Source: Portunus trituberculatus (Eukaryota; Arthropoda; Malacostraca; Decapoda; Portunidae). From it: 64,000 nucleotides of DNA. Location: positions 8,905,840 through 8,969,839 of the forward strand of contig NC_059283.1 in the NCBI RefSeq assembly GCF_017591435.1. Direction: 5' to 3'. Under the pieces are notes generated by a model that searched no databases, was not told where the DNA came from, and saw nothing but the letters and a program-made list of their open reading frames with translations. Both the position numbers and the translations under genes were made by a program. Below, one piece after another: positions 1 through 42,209 of the stretch. Position 1 is the stretch's first letter. Each line of letters begins with the position of its first letter.

Positions 1-179
1 TTTCCGGAAGAACGTTTGCAGAGGAAAAAATAAGGAGAAAAAAATAAAAGCATGTCCAAACAAGCTATTATGACTTGCTTACTTTCCTGACACGAGTGTT
101 TTTCTTGTCCTGTTTTGTTTTGTTTTCTTTTTTCGCTGACACAAGTGGCTGAGAGCTTGGAATGGCGGCGACACACTTC

Positions 180-400
180 ATTTAACTCCACTTACAAAGT
201 AACACCCACAATTTTACACCACAAATGACACTTAACACAACACTCAAAAACACACTTTTAACTTTAAACAACACTCACACTCATACACTCACTCTAGCAC
301 CCAATAACACACTCATCTTCACGTATATACAACCCACACACACCTCACTCAATCTCACACTCAATATCTCATTCACCTCACCTCACGCCATGCACGCCTC
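180..400. repeat. Degenerate CA-rich low-complexity tract
   Basis: The stretch is built from irregular repeats of cac, aca and ctcacac blocks. It reads open in one frame as a Thr/Leu/His-rich peptide only because of the composition. I see no start context, splice sites or domain. The first 180 bases hold nothing I recognise. Confidence 0.6.
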
Positions 401-498
401 GAGGGAAGGAACTTTGCCACGCCTTCCCTTGCAACGCCCTGTGCTATTTTAGAGGGTCCAGCGTGCCGGCGCCTCCCTTAGTAGCCAACGCCTTCCAT

Positions 499-707
499 CC
501 TTCCCTTCCTTTCTTCCCTCCATCCTTCCTTCCTTCCTTACTTTCCCTTCTTTCCTTCATCCTTCTTTCCCTCCTTACCTTCCCTTCTCTTCCATCCTTC
601 CTTCCCTCCTTCCCTTCCCTTCTTCCCTTCATCTTTCCTCCCCTCCTTACCTTCCATCCTTCCTTCCCTCCTTACCTTTCCTTCCTTCCCGTCTATCCCT
701 CCCTCCC
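499..707. repeat. Pyrimidine-rich CCTT-type array
   Basis: Imperfect tandem cttcc and ccttcctt units with occasional ta interruptions cover about 200 bp. Open frames on both strands (Ser/Leu/Pro-rich on plus, Gly/Lys/Glu/Arg-rich on minus) are low-complexity shadows. Confidence 0.75.
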
Positions 708-867
708 TCCGTCCCGTACAGGCAGAGGCAGACAAGGATATCACTTTCTTGCCGCCCGTCCCTCCCAGACCACAGGACCGGCGCCCCTGTGGTCACTGTT
801 GGAGGAGGAAGCTGTGGCTGTCTCGATTACCTCTTGCATCAGGCCAGGAACACGACCCACGACTACT

Positions 868-1137
868 GTGCCTGCTACGATTACTACTACGATCTCTACT
901 ATTATTATAACTACTATCACTACTACTTTTGTGACCATAACTATTTTTTTTTTTGCTATTACTATGACTACTGTGACTATTATAACAATTCTAGCATTAA
1001 TTCTACAACTATTTTTATGACTTTGGCGATTACTAAAATCATTAATACGACTCATACACGATTACTCTTACGAAAATTACAGCTACTTTATGACTACCAT
1101 CACCATCACTACCACCACTGTAACTACTACCACTGAT
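868..1137. repeat. Degenerate ACT/TAT trinucleotide array
   Basis: Irregular tac, act and tat triplets run through this segment with many substitutions, indicating an old decayed trinucleotide microsatellite. From 1138 to 1389 there is AT- and purine-rich DNA without any feature I can name. Confidence 0.65.
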
Positions 1138-1387
1138 ACGACCTCTTGTTACGAGCTGGCCATGGGGATAAATAGTTTACAGTTGAAAATAGATAAAAAT
1201 AAAGAAAAAAAACTTCGTCAGCCACGTCAGGAGAAAGGAGGGAGGAATGGCTGACGAAAATTGGCTGACACATAGAAGGGAAAAAAAAAAAGGAAAAATA
1301 CACACAAGGGGAAAAAAGGGCCTCTTCAAATTCTTCCCCTGAAAACTTGACAAGGGTCGTTAAGGGTAAATTACTTAGACCCTTATT

Positions 1388-1507
<120 letters not shown>

Positions 1508-1578
1508 CTAATCTTATTTTCCTTTCATTTTTCAGGTAAATTAACGGAGAGGTGGCGGCACGGCTCCTGTGAGTACGT

Positions 1579-1580
<2 letters not shown>

Positions 1581-1652
<72 letters not shown>
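1581..1652. repeat. (GT)n microsatellite
   Basis: About 36 uninterrupted gt units, followed within 60 bp by a CT array. Confidence 0.95.
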
Positions 1653-1655
<3 letters not shown>

Positions 1656-1708
1656 TGTATGTCTATGTATATGAATATGAGAAGTGGTTTTGTGTTTAGA
1701 GTTTGTTT

Positions 1709-1710
<2 letters not shown>

Positions 1711-1793
<83 letters not shown>
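1711..1793. repeat. (CT)n microsatellite
   Basis: About 41 uninterrupted tc units. The DNA from 1800 to 1930 is rich in cac motifs and carries no gene that I can see. Confidence 0.95.
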
Positions 1794-1798
<5 letters not shown>

Positions 1799-2129
1799 CC
1801 TCTCACGTGACAGCCCCTTAGATTGCTTCTGTCACCACGTCCGCCACCACAGCACCACCACACTCACCACAACACTGCACACCTCACCACACACTCACCA
1901 CACGCACTTCACTTCACTTCCTTACACTTTTAGATTGGTTGACATGCCTTTATTAACTTCTTACTTGTTTTCTTTATGCATTTTATTATTTTGTGGACAT
2001 GTCTTTTTTTTTAATTTTCTTCTTTATTTTGCTACTTTGGTTCTTTTCCCTTCCTTTTTCCCTTCTTTCATTTGTTTTCTTCTCTTTTCGTTGGTCTTTT
2101 TTAATAAATGTTCCTACCTTCTTTACGTT

Positions 2130-2132
<3 letters not shown>

Positions 2133-2179
<47 letters not shown>

Positions 2180-2820
2180 ACCCTCCCCATTACCCCATTA
2201 GCCAGCTGCCGCCCCTTCGCGTGTTGCTAAGGTCACCCACGCCCATCCCCGCCCATGCAGCATCCCGCCCATGCCTCCTCCGCTCCCCTGGCCGCCCACA
2301 CCTCACTCTCTCCCTCACGCCTCTTTATCTTTCTTTTTCTTGCTCTCTTTCACTTATTTTTTACTCATTTTCTCTCTTCTTCCTGTTTGTTTCAGTATTT
2401 TCATGTTTGTTTCTCTTTTTCCTTTTTTTTCTCTTATTTCTTCCTCCTATTTATTTCTAGCTTAATTTATTTCTCTTTCCTTCATTTTCTTCCCTTCCTT
2501 TCCTTGTATGTCTTTTTTTTATCTTCCTTTTTCCTTCTACTACCTTTTATCTCTCCTCTTCCTCCTCTGCTCCCCTTTCCTCCTTCTCTTGCCTCTATTT
2601 GTCTCTTCACTTCCTCTAATATATCTCCACTTCCTCCTTTTTTTTCTCCCTCACACAAGTTTTTATCTCTATCCACTCTTACCTTTCCTCCACTCCTCCT
2701 CCATTAATCTACCCCTCCTCCACCTGGCCTCCACCTGTTCTTACCTTCTCTCCTTCATCTCTCCTTTATCTTCCACCTGTCTTCTCCATTCCACATGACC
2801 TTATCTTCCTTCCTCCACTA
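2133..2820. repeat. (CT)n array leading into a long polypyrimidine tract
   Basis: A pure CT array (2133-2177) is followed by about 640 bp that is mostly c and t, with cctcc, ttcct and tttt blocks. The open frames here have Ser/Phe/Leu compositions typical of pyrimidine tracts and no domain. Confidence 0.7.
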
Positions 2821-2837
2821 GCAATCTACCTAAGCTG

Positions 2838-2985
2838 TGTGCGTGAGTGAATGAGCGCTTGCCCGAGTGTTTGCGTGAGGGAGTTCGTGATTTTGTTTGC
2901 TACTGAGTAAGAGAGTACGTGAGTGTTTGCATGAGAAAGTTAAGTTCGTGAGTACATTTATTAGTGAGTGCGTGAGTGCATCGGC
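2838..2985. repeat. Degenerate gtgagtg minisatellite
   Basis: Motifs of the type cgtgagtg and gagtgttt recur at irregular spacing (near 2842, 2872, 2917, 2946 and 2968), suggesting a decayed short-unit tandem repeat. The flank from 2986 to 3221 has nothing I recognise. Confidence 0.45.
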
Positions 2986-3221
2986 AGTTTCACGCTTAAC
3001 ACCTTGAGTCAGCGTGTATTTTTACCCCTGAGGTCGTGGCAGCATATCTTGGCACGCTGAGTTCACGCTGAGATGTGAGGTCTGCATGAACCTTGCCTGC
3101 CTGCCTTGAGTGCATGGCTGGATATAGCGACGCTCCCTCACAGATGCTTCAGGGAGGAACGCTGATATATACTGTCTGGGAAAAGGAGAGGAAAGAGATA
3201 GAAGGTACACTGAGATATACT

Positions 3222-3419
3222 CGTATTCTCAAACACTTCTGCGTTTCACCTCCACTGCTTCAAATAGCTGTATTTATGTTTACGCGAGTTTGCGGTTCTA
3301 GAGGCAGATTGACTAAATTTCTACTTTAATTACTGGAGAAACACTCTTGAAAACCCGCTTATCATCTCTGTGGCCTTATAAAATAGTCGTGGTGAGAGAA
3401 CAGAACGTTTCTGAATACT
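3222..3419 (+). mobile_element. MITE-like element, copy 1
   Basis: The left end reads cgtattctcaaacacttc. The right end, reverse-complemented, reads cagtattcagaaacgttc, giving imperfect terminal inverted repeats. The interior shares long blocks with 15514-15738, such as ttctagaggcagatt and catctctgtggcctt. The element is about 200 bp and has no coding capacity, which fits a non-autonomous DNA transposon. The superfamily is unassigned. Confidence 0.6.
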
Positions 3420-3599
3420 GATAACAGACTGGTTGAGTAGTGTAATGCCTGAGAGAGAGAGAGAAACCTTGAGATATACTAGTTGACTAATGCTTGAGAT
3501 ACAGAAACACTGATATACGCTGGGGAATGTTTGAAGAAAGGAAGACTGAGATAGAAATAAGATGTTTGCTAGAGAGAAGCTTTGATAGTGATTAGTAAC

Positions 3600-3770
3600 A
3601 TAGTGTAGACAGATGTAAATATATAGGTAGATAAGGATTTAGTTACAGTAGATAGACAAATTACAGATAGATAGACAAACGGACAGATATGATAGATAGA
3701 CATATTAATAGATCACTAGCTAGATATAGAGGCAAATAGATTAATAGATAGATAGAGAAACAGAAGACTA
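3600..3770. repeat. Degenerate GATA-type tetranucleotide tract
   Basis: Irregular gatagata, agacaaa and tagatag units occur through this interval, indicating a decayed tetranucleotide microsatellite. A short tctctg hexamer array follows at about 3829-3856. The rest up to 4680 is purine- or pyrimidine-skewed DNA with no gene that I can support. Confidence 0.5.
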
Positions 3771-4680
3771 ATGCAAAGGTAGACTTATTATTACTATTTT
3801 TATAACGCTCACTCTATTCTTCCTCTCCTCTGTCTCTGTCTCTGTCTCTGTCTCGGTCTGGGCTCGGAGACAAAGGACCTTTAAAGCCAATCACAAGGTG
3901 TGTAACATTAGGAGCGTTAGGCCTCATGTGTATTGTTTCCCGCTCTCCCTTTCCTCCCTCCTGTCTCCTTTTCCTCCCTCCCTCCATCCCTTCCTCCTCT
4001 CCCTCCCCCTGCCTCATGTTCCTCCTTCCCTCCCTTTCTTCCTTCTCTCCATTGGGGCAGAGAATAAGAAACACATTTTTCATTTTTTCCTTCCTTCCTT
4101 AGCCACGAGACGAGAAAGGAAGGGAAAGAGGGAGAGGAAAAATGACTGACACGTGTGAGGGGAAACTGGAGATCTAGGAGAGAAAAATTAGTAGATCCAT
4201 TTGTTTAGAAGTAAGGGAAATTGAGAATAGCTAAAAATAGAAGGAAGGAAGAAAAAAACACGAAAGGATGAATAAGAAAAATTGCTAAAGATCCATTTAT
4301 TTCAGAGTAAATGATGCGAAGAGTAACTCGGGAAGATGAAAATAGAAGGAGGAAGAAAAGGAGGAAGTGGATGTTATGAGAGGAGGAAAAATGAGAGATT
4401 GCATGAGGAAAAATAGCTAATGAAGTAATGGAGTAATAAAGAGACGTGTAGAGGAACCAAAGAGAGTATCTGGAGATAAAAGGAGAAGGAGGAAGACAAC
4501 GACGAGGAAAAGAAGAAAGAAGACAAGGTTATAGAAGGAAAAAATAACATGATAAAGAAATGAAAATGAAAACAAAATAAGAAAATATGAAGAAATAATT
4601 GGAGGAGGAGGAAGAGAAGAACAACAATGAGAAAACAAAACATAGCATAAAAAGTGAATAACTGATAAATAAACAAAGAA

Positions 4681-4838
4681 AAATGTGCAAATACAGAAAA
4701 GGGAGGAGGAGGAGGAGGTGAAAGAAGAGAACATAAGTGAAAAGAAAACGAGATTACTTAAAAAACAATAAAAAATGAATAGAGAAACCACGAAGAATGC
4801 AAAAAAAAAAAGGAAAAGATAAGGAGGAGGAGGAAGAG

Positions 4839-4871
<33 letters not shown>

Positions 4872-4893
4872 GAGGAGGAGGAGGAGGAGGAGG
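4681..4893. repeat. GGA and TAG trinucleotide arrays
   Basis: Short gga runs lead into about 11 tag units (4841-4871) and about 8 gga units. On the minus strand this reads as a Pro/Thr-rich open frame, an artefact of composition. Confidence 0.8.
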
Positions 4894-5155
4894 AATGGGT
4901 CCCACGTTAGGATAATATCAAGTATCCTTCAATTCATTCACAGGAAGCAGGCTGACACATAACCCCGAGGTAGGAAGGATGAGAGGGAGAGTGAAAGCGA
5001 GTGAGCGTGGGTGAGAGTGTGTCCCTTCTGGTTGATTGGGAGGGTGATACGGGCGGGGGGGTGAGAGAAAGAAGAGGAGGAGGAGAATAAGAAAGGAGAG
5101 CAGGATGAGGGAGAAAGAGTTATAGAAAGAGAAGAAAGAGATGTGAATATAGAAA

Positions 5156-5157
<2 letters not shown>

Positions 5158-5235
<78 letters not shown>

Positions 5236-5312
5236 GCTTCTCTTAACCTGAATAACAACAAGGAGATCCGGCATGAGGGCAGGTGAGAGAGAGAGAGAGA
5301 GAGAGAGAGAGG
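5158..5312. repeat. Two (GA)n microsatellites
   Basis: GA arrays at 5158-5230 and 5286-5312 are separated by 55 bp of unique sequence. Confidence 0.9.
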
Positions 5313-5589
5313 ATACCATATAAACCCAGGACAGGTGTGGGAAGCAGGTGTGGGTGTGCTGAGGTGTCAAAATGAGACTTTCCCTTCCAATATACATACA
5401 ATAAAAATTTAGTATCGCATGAATTTTTATTATTATTTTTATTTATCATTTATTAGCATTGTTATTTTCTGAAAGGTGTCGTAAGGGTGACGAGGACTTC
5501 AAATGCCAATGGAGAAAGACCTTAAGCTGAATGGTGTTTCTAAATGTACTCTTTTCATCCCTTAAGTCTTGTTTGTATTGGTACTTAAG

Positions 5590-5592
<3 letters not shown>

Positions 5593-5675
<83 letters not shown>

Positions 5676-5818
5676 ATTCATCACTGTCCTATCATCTCTT
5701 CCTCCTTTATGTTCTTCCTCCTCCTCCTCCTCCTCCTCCTCCTCCTTGTCATTGTTCTCCCTGTCTCTTTCTCCTTCCTCCCTTCCTCCCCCTCCTCCTC
5801 CTCCTCCTCCTCCTTCTC
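5593..5818. repeat. (CT)n followed by CTC trinucleotide arrays
   Basis: A CT array (5593-5669) is followed by cctcct runs at about 5716-5746 and 5785-5813. The DNA between 5880 and 6300 holds only degenerate attcaca repeats and no gene that I can see. Confidence 0.85.
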
Positions 5819-6416
5819 TTTTCTCAATTTTCTCTCCCCTTCCTCCTTCATCATTTCTCATTCATTCTCCGTTTGTTTTGAACAGTTAATGAGAAGTGTA
5901 AAATTATGAATGTGAGTGTATGACAATGGGAATGTTTTCATTATTTTAGGTCTTTTGCTTTTTATATCATTCGCTTAGCTTAGTTTGGGTTATTCAGTAA
6001 AAAGTGTGAATGATGTATAATGACTTGATAGCCACTATATTTTACACTTTTAACCTGTCAAGTTCATTAAGGTTTCTTCATCTATGCTTATTCACACTTA
6101 TTCATGGCTAAATTCACACTTATTCACTCTTATTCACAGTCATGCATGCTTATAGACCCACTTGGCTTATTCATCGACAGTTCACACTCACACTCACACT
6201 GACACTCATTCAGTATTCACGGCTCACACTCAGCCATTGTTTTTCTCATCAGCTACGCTAGACTAGGCTCACTGGCTAACTTTCACGACACTATCTATAT
6301 GTCTGTCTATCTTCCTGTCCGTCCACCCGTCTGTCTGTCTGTCTGCGTGCATGCATGTATGTATGTGCGTTTGTTTGTGTGCGCGTGCAGTCTACTCTCT
6401 CTCCTTTGTTTGTGTA

Positions 6417-6419
<3 letters not shown>

Positions 6420-6488
<69 letters not shown>
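6420..6488. repeat. (GT)n microsatellite
   Basis: About 34 uninterrupted gt units, with degenerate gtctgtct and gtatgtat units just upstream (6299-6366). Confidence 0.95.
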
Positions 6489-6491
<3 letters not shown>

Positions 6492-6782
6492 CAGTTTCTC
6501 TGTGTTCTTTATTTTTTCATATATTTTTATAGCGTGTCTTTTTTAGATATTTTTTGTTGTTTCTTTATTTCTTTCCATTTTTATGTTTTTTTTCTTCTTT
6601 ATCTCTCGTTCTACTTATTTTTACCTTGTCTGTTTTTGTTCTGTTTTTCTCTCTCTTTTCTTTATCATCACTCTGTGTTTTCCCTTTTCACAAATTTAGC
6701 ACAGAACAACACAGTATCTTTTTCCTTTCCATATTTGTTAGTTTATTCCTCTCAGCAACACAACAAACACAGGCAACACACT

Positions 6783-7065
6783 ACACTTCACCAGTACACC
6801 CCATCCCAAAACACAACACAATACAACACAACAACCCAAAACACAACACTCCACTTTGTATGTAAACCTGCAAAACACGCAACACACAACACTTCACCAG
6901 TACACCCCGCACACAACACAGCACAATACAACACAACAACCCAAAACACAACACTTCACTTTGTATGTAAACCTGCAAAACACGCAACACACAACACTAC
7001 ACCAATACATCCCACAACACCCCTCACACAACACAACACTCTATTATGTATGTAAACCTGCAAAA
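6783..7065. repeat. Minisatellite with a unit of about 105 bp, 2.7 copies
   Basis: The block acacttcaccagtacacccc begins at 6783 and 6889, and a variant begins at 6994, giving periods of 106 and 105 bp. Each unit ends with tttgtatgtaaacctgcaaa or a close variant. The spacer inside the unit is made of caaca and acccaaaac blocks. Copy 3 is the most diverged and carries ttatgtatgtaaacctgc. No coding role is evident. Confidence 0.85.
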
Positions 7066-7206
7066 CCTTCCTTCATCAACACAAAAACACTTAACACACA
7101 CCACAACACCAATGTTTATACACCCAGCTCTCGTCCCACTCACCACCACCACCACCGCCGCCACCACCTGCCACACACGCCTCGCTTATTAAACTATCAA
7201 CGTTAA

Positions 7207-7331
<125 letters not shown>

Positions 7332-7702
7332 CAGTTATTCCACGTCAGAATCATATTTTCCCCTTTGTCCTCATCTTCCTTCTCTTTTTTCCTCCCCTAT
7401 TTCCTCTTTCCTCTTCCCTTCTTTCTCTTATCCCTTCCTCTCCCCCTTTTCCGTTCCCCTCTTCTTCTTTTTCCCCTTTCCAGGCGAGCCAATAGTCTGA
7501 GGGTCATATATTGCTGTGTTTTGTCCCTCCTCCCTCTGTTTCCCCTTTCCCTTCGCCTCGTAGTTTCCTATGAGGGGAAAAAAGGGTTAGGTTAGGTGGC
7601 ATGTGAGGATAGGGAGAGGGAAACAGGAGATGGAGAGAGGAAAAGGGAATGGAGGGGAAAAACAAACACACAAGAGGACATTTGGTTTAAGTGAGGAAGC
7701 GT

Positions 7703-7706
<4 letters not shown>

Positions 7707-7738
<32 letters not shown>

Positions 7739-7789
7739 CCGGTTTTTCTCTTTATTAAGAACCAATTCATACCAACTGCTGTGTTTTTC

Positions 7790-7825
<36 letters not shown>

Positions 7826-7882
7826 TAGCTCAAATACTAAAAGGAAATAGCATTCACATACATATTACATTCTAAACCATAC

Positions 7883-7944
<62 letters not shown>
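7707..7944. repeat. Cluster of (GA)n, (GA)n and (CT)n
   Basis: GA arrays at 7707-7734 and 7794-7821 are followed by a CT array at 7888-7944. Opposite-sense arrays this close could pair as a hairpin in single strands. The next 450 bp is A-rich and carries no gene that I can see. Confidence 0.9.
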
Positions 7945-7948
<4 letters not shown>

Positions 7949-8448
7949 CAATATCCTCATAATTTATACTTTATTTTTCCTAAGAACAAAAAAATAAAAA
8001 AATACATTAAATAAAATAGACAAACACATAAATTAACTGAAAATATTAACAAGAAAGAAACAGGAGGAGGAAAAAAAAGTTGGTAAATAAAGGAAGCAAT
8101 AAAGGAAAACAGGAAAAGTGGAAATACCTGAGAATATGAAGAAAGAAAGGAAGGAAACAGAATATGTGATAAACTCAAGCATAAAGCGAAAGAATATAAA
8201 TTAAGTAAGGAAAATATTTGAAAGTTGAGAAGAATGAATGAGGGGGAGGAGGAGGAGGACAGGAGAGGACAAGAAGAGCTGTATTAGTCACTAGGCGTGG
8301 GCGTGGGCGTGGTTGCCTGGGTATGGGCGTGAGTGTGACGTGGATACTGTTGAGGGTGTGGGCGGGTGTGGGTGTGTGTATGTTTGTGTGTGTGTGTGTA
8401 GACAGTTGCTTGCACCACGTCATCAGTACAGCGTCACACGTCACTCTT

Positions 8449-8451
8449 GTT

Positions 8452-8487
<36 letters not shown>

Positions 8488-8488
8488 G
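8449..8488. repeat. (TTG)n trinucleotide array
   Basis: About 13 ttg units. Confidence 0.95.
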
Positions 8489-8590
8489 ATATTCGTTTTT
8501 GTTCCTTTTTGTGTGTTGAATATGAATGATTTTTTTCTTTGATTTTTTCTTATATTTTTGTCCTTGTTTTCCTTGAAGTGGCAATAATTC

Positions 8591-8700
8591 TCCTCCTCCT
8601 CCTCCTCCTCCTCCTCCTCCTCCTCCTCCTCCTCTTCTTCCTCTTCCTCCTCCTTCTCCTTCACCTCCTTCTCCTCCTCCTCTTCATTTTCCTCTTCTTC
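8591..8700. repeat. (CTC)n trinucleotide array
   Basis: A pure cctcct run (8591-8632) continues as an imperfect cttcctcct tract. Confidence 0.9.
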
Positions 8701-8757
8701 CCTTTTCTTCAAATTATACATTATACATCTATCATTTATAAAGATAGTCAGTTAAAC

Positions 8758-8785
8758 AGTAGTAGTGGTAGTAGTAGTAGTAGTC

Positions 8786-8831
<46 letters not shown>

Positions 8832-8854
8832 CAGTAGCAGTAATAGTCGTAGTC

Positions 8855-8890
<36 letters not shown>

Positions 8891-8998
8891 ATAATAATGG
8901 TGGTAGTGGTGACAGTAGTTGTAGTAACAGTGGTGGTAGTGGTTGTAGTAGAAGTAGTAGTAGTTGTAGTGGTGGTGGCAGTAATAGTAGTCATCGTC
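8758..8998. repeat. Imperfect (TAG)n array
   Basis: About 240 bp of tag/agt triplets with tgg, cgt and taa variants. All three frames stay open here, giving poly-Ser, poly-Val or poly-Thr peptides that I regard as artefacts. Confidence 0.9.
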
Positions 8999-9201
8999 AG
9001 TCTGGCACGGCCTTGAGGTGTGAGTGGAGGTGCCGAGGTGGCGGTCTGGTGCCTCTCACTCTGGCACTCCTTCCTTCTCACTCCCTCTCATTCCCCCTCA
9101 CTCCTCTCCAAGTCTGTCTCCTGTCCTCTCTCCACGTCTCTCTTTCTCTCTCTACTCTCCATATCTCTCTTATTCCGTCTTTTCTTTCTCCATTCTCTTC
9201 T

Positions 9202-9328
<127 letters not shown>

Positions 9329-9509
9329 CTCCTCTGTTAATAAAAAGCAGGTATTTTTAGCAGATGCCTTTGTTATAACTGCATCTCTTATTTATTCTGT
9401 GTATTTTTATGTATCCTTTCCTCCTCCTCCTCCTTCTGCTCCTCCTCATGCTGTTTGAATTTTGAAGGAGGTCTTTGTTATGAAGGAAGGCAGTTGAGGT
9501 GTAGGCGAT

Positions 9510-9612
9510 ATTGTTGTTGTTGTTGTCGGTGGTGGTGGTGGTGGTGGTAATGACATTTCTGATTTTTAATTCTCGTCGTCTTCCTCCTCCTCCTCCTCCT
9601 CCTCCTCCTGAT
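9510..9612. repeat. Short TTG, GGT and CTC arrays
   Basis: Three adjoining trinucleotide arrays: ttg near 9511-9526, ggt near 9528-9549 and cct near 9583-9609. The flanks to 9950 are c/t-rich. Confidence 0.8.
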
Positions 9613-9949
9613 CCTCCTCCACCACAGAATACTAAAGACCAGTACAAACCACACCCTCAGCTCCCCTTCCTCTCACCTCTTCCTCTCTCCGTCACCACAT
9701 CCTCCTCTCTCCCTCCTTCCTTCCTTCCTTTCTTCCTCTTCTTGTCTCCTTCACCCCACGCACACACGTCACTGCTGCCCCACCTTCTCCCTCTCCCTCT
9801 CCCTCATCCCCAGCTACGTGCGTCGCCCCTCCCCTCCCACGCCTTTCATAGCACTACACGTTGCGGCTTGTATGAGAGAGAGAGAGAGAGGGTGGGAGTT
9901 AGGTATGAGGGGGGGAGGACAAGGAAGTGTTTCATTCTCTTATCTAGTA

Positions 9950-9951
<2 letters not shown>

Positions 9952-10020
<69 letters not shown>
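9952..10020. repeat. (CT)n microsatellite
   Basis: About 35 uninterrupted ct units. Confidence 0.95.
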
Positions 10021-10023
<3 letters not shown>

Positions 10024-10320
10024 ACATTCATATTCATTTCTTCCTGTGCTAACTTGCTTTTTTTGTGTATGTGGGTGTTGCCTCTCTTTTTTTTTCTCCT
10101 TTCTTCTTTTTTTCCCTTTCCTTCTCTCCTCCACGTATCATTTTTTTTTTCTTTCTTTTCTTGTGTAGCTACACATCCGGTAGTCATTAGTTGGCGTCCT
10201 ATTCCTTCCTTCTTAATAGCATTTAGTGTTATATACTGTAGTAGTTCGTGATAGTAGTAGTGATGGTAGTGGAATTGATAGTGGTGTTATTTTAGGAAAC
10301 GTATGTATATGTCTATAATT

Positions 10321-10495
10321 ACGAACAAAGAGCGAATTTCTTACGCAATACATACTTAAGACACGATTTTAGTCGTAAAAGTGGCACCATCCGCAAATAT
10401 ACGTGTCTCCGTTTTGATTACAAACAAAAAGTATTCTTAGTTTAGAACACGAAAAAAAGGTATTTCTGACGCAACATACACGAAGACACTCGAAT
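10321..10495. repeat. Decayed tandem duplication, spacing about 127 bp
   Basis: The block atttcttacgcaatacata (10335) recurs as atttctgacgcaacataca (10462), each followed by agacac. This looks like an old tandem duplication just upstream of the probable promoter of the rols/TANC gene. Confidence 0.45.
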
Positions 10496-10499
10496 CACA

Positions 10500-10690
10500 T
10501 GATGTCACCACGCGGAGGTAGCGGTGGGCGAGTGCCTGGCTAGCGGGGCACCCTCATCCTTGAGACACGTCACCTGTAGGGGCGGCTGTGCTCAGGTGAC
10601 GCAAGGTGCCGCTACACTCCTCCCCGTGGCGCGCTCACACCGCTCATTCACCCGCCTGACGTCTCCATGAGTTCACCTGCGCGCCTGTTC
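10500..10690 (+). promoter_or_regulatory. Possible promoter region of the rols/TANC gene
   Basis: This GC-rich, non-repetitive segment lies 460-650 bp upstream of the start codon and contrasts with the AT-rich and microsatellite DNA around it. It contains two cacctg/caggtg-type E-boxes and gacgtc at about 10659. I see no convincing TATA box, and the transcription start cannot be placed from the sequence alone. Confidence 0.2.
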
Positions 10691-10711
10691 CCGTACAGAG
10701 TTAGATTCGCT

Positions 10712-10997
10712 TGTGTGGTGTTGGATTTTGTTAAAGTGGCATCGAATTCTTTGTGTCTGGATTGTTAGGGGTAGTCTTTGTTATAATTTGATCCTCCTGT
10801 GTAGTGTTGGAAGGTGTTTTAAGAGGCATCGAATTCTCTATCAATGGCTGTGGAGTTGAAATTTCCCACGCTGGTTCTTGTTACCGACTCTGATTTTTGT
10901 ACGTTGTGTTGGAAACTATTGAAGTGCCATTGAATCCCTTTGTGTGGAGTGGCAGTGGTGTTGAAATTCTTTAAGTGGTGTTGGATCCCTTATCGTG
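10712..10997 (+). repeat. Decayed tandem repeat in the putative 5' leader
   Basis: A block of about 44 bp of the form gtgttgga...aagtggcatcgaattc occurs at about 10712, 10799, 10904 and 10957, with growing divergence and spacings near 87, 105 and 53 bp. If the promoter is upstream, these repeats are transcribed as 5' UTR or as a leader intron. Confidence 0.5.
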
Positions 10998-11153
10998 CTG
11001 CGTTCAAACGTATTCAGTGTTCCGCTGATCTGAACACGATTTTTATACGTTTTTTACACTCGTCTCAGATACCAAAGATTAGTGAGGACGCGATACGTAT
11101 TTGTGTGTGTTAGTGTGAGTGTATGTGCGTGTGTTTCCTCTCGCTAGTACTGA

Positions 11154-41072
<29,919 letters not shown>

Positions 41073-42203
41073 ACTTGGCCTTGCTGCCACGATGCACTAT
41101 AGCCAACCGCTGATCTTGTGTCTAGTGTTATGTAGCAGATATTGGTAAGAAAGTCAAACAACACCAAAATTTTGTAGTGTCTTTGCTCATAGATCTGTCT
41201 GAAATTTTTACTTAAGCATAAATAAGAAATTCTGTAGGATGGATGTTTGTTACTCAAGCATAAGAGTAAGTCGTCATGACTCCTGAAGCCCATGCATGTA
41301 TCTGACACTTTATCCAGAAATGTTGCAGTAAGCTGCTGATTCCAGTGCTTAAGTTTGGAGATGCAGGTTCACTCATATAATTCCATATCAAGAATTCCAC
41401 TAACTTTGAGACATACCTTAAAAGTAACATGAGCCTTTCGATAAGTCTTTTTTTTCTGTGTTGTCCATGTTCTGTGTTCCCCATGTGCTGTGTTGTTATA
41501 CTTATTTCTTATTTACTTCTTTTTTTTTTATTATCAACTAACTTAAATTATGTGCACATTCTCTTCTCAAAAGGCTCATGCTGAGGAATACTTTCTCTGA
41601 ACTATGACTGACTGTATATCCACACTAATGGCCCACAACATCTTTGCCTTACTCAACAAGACCACAGAGACTCAGAGACTCGCCGCTCTCTGCCGGCTGA
41701 GACTCGACTCATTTTGATGCCTTGATTTGGACAAACACTCAAAAAGAACTGGTATGACTTGAACTTGTCATTTTCTGCCAAGGCTGATCCTTTGGGAAGT
41801 GCTGAAATTTTGGTGAAATGTCAGTCTTCCAAAGATTCCTTCCCCAGAGGACTGCCACCCAGTACTTGGCTTTTAGCTTGTCACTAGCAGGGGGAGAGTG
41901 AGGGAGTCCAGATCACCTGCCCAGCAAGCCCTCCGTGGCCAGCTCCCTCTTTAGTGCTGCAAAGAATGTATGCAGGTTTTCCTCTCTTTGGTTGAAGTGT
42001 GAAATTGTTGCTATGGTTCCTGTGTCAAGTTAGTTTCAGCCACCATTTAGATTAAACAGAAATTTTTGCTGTCATTCCTTGCAGTACTGAATGTTCTCCA
42101 ACCCATGCAGTGTTTCTAAAAGTAGACGTAAATCATGTATGTTTCTCATTTAGCCACCAAATGAAACTCAGTAATTGTTATATCAAAAAAAATTCAAAAA
42201 TGT

Positions 42204-42209
42204 AATAAA
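42204..42209 (+). promoter_or_regulatory. Candidate polyadenylation signal
   Basis: A canonical AATAAA about 1.13 kb after the stop codon, in A-rich context, followed by gtgtgg(t)-type GU-rich sequence. Confidence 0.45.

Noticed and set aside
463..1020. 185-codon open frame on plus
   Set aside because: It crosses a CCTT array and an ACT array and has the composition of those arrays only.
7583..7600. Two gttagg units resembling the arthropod telomere repeat TTAGG
   Set aside because: Only two units in non-repetitive DNA; expected by chance in a window of this size.
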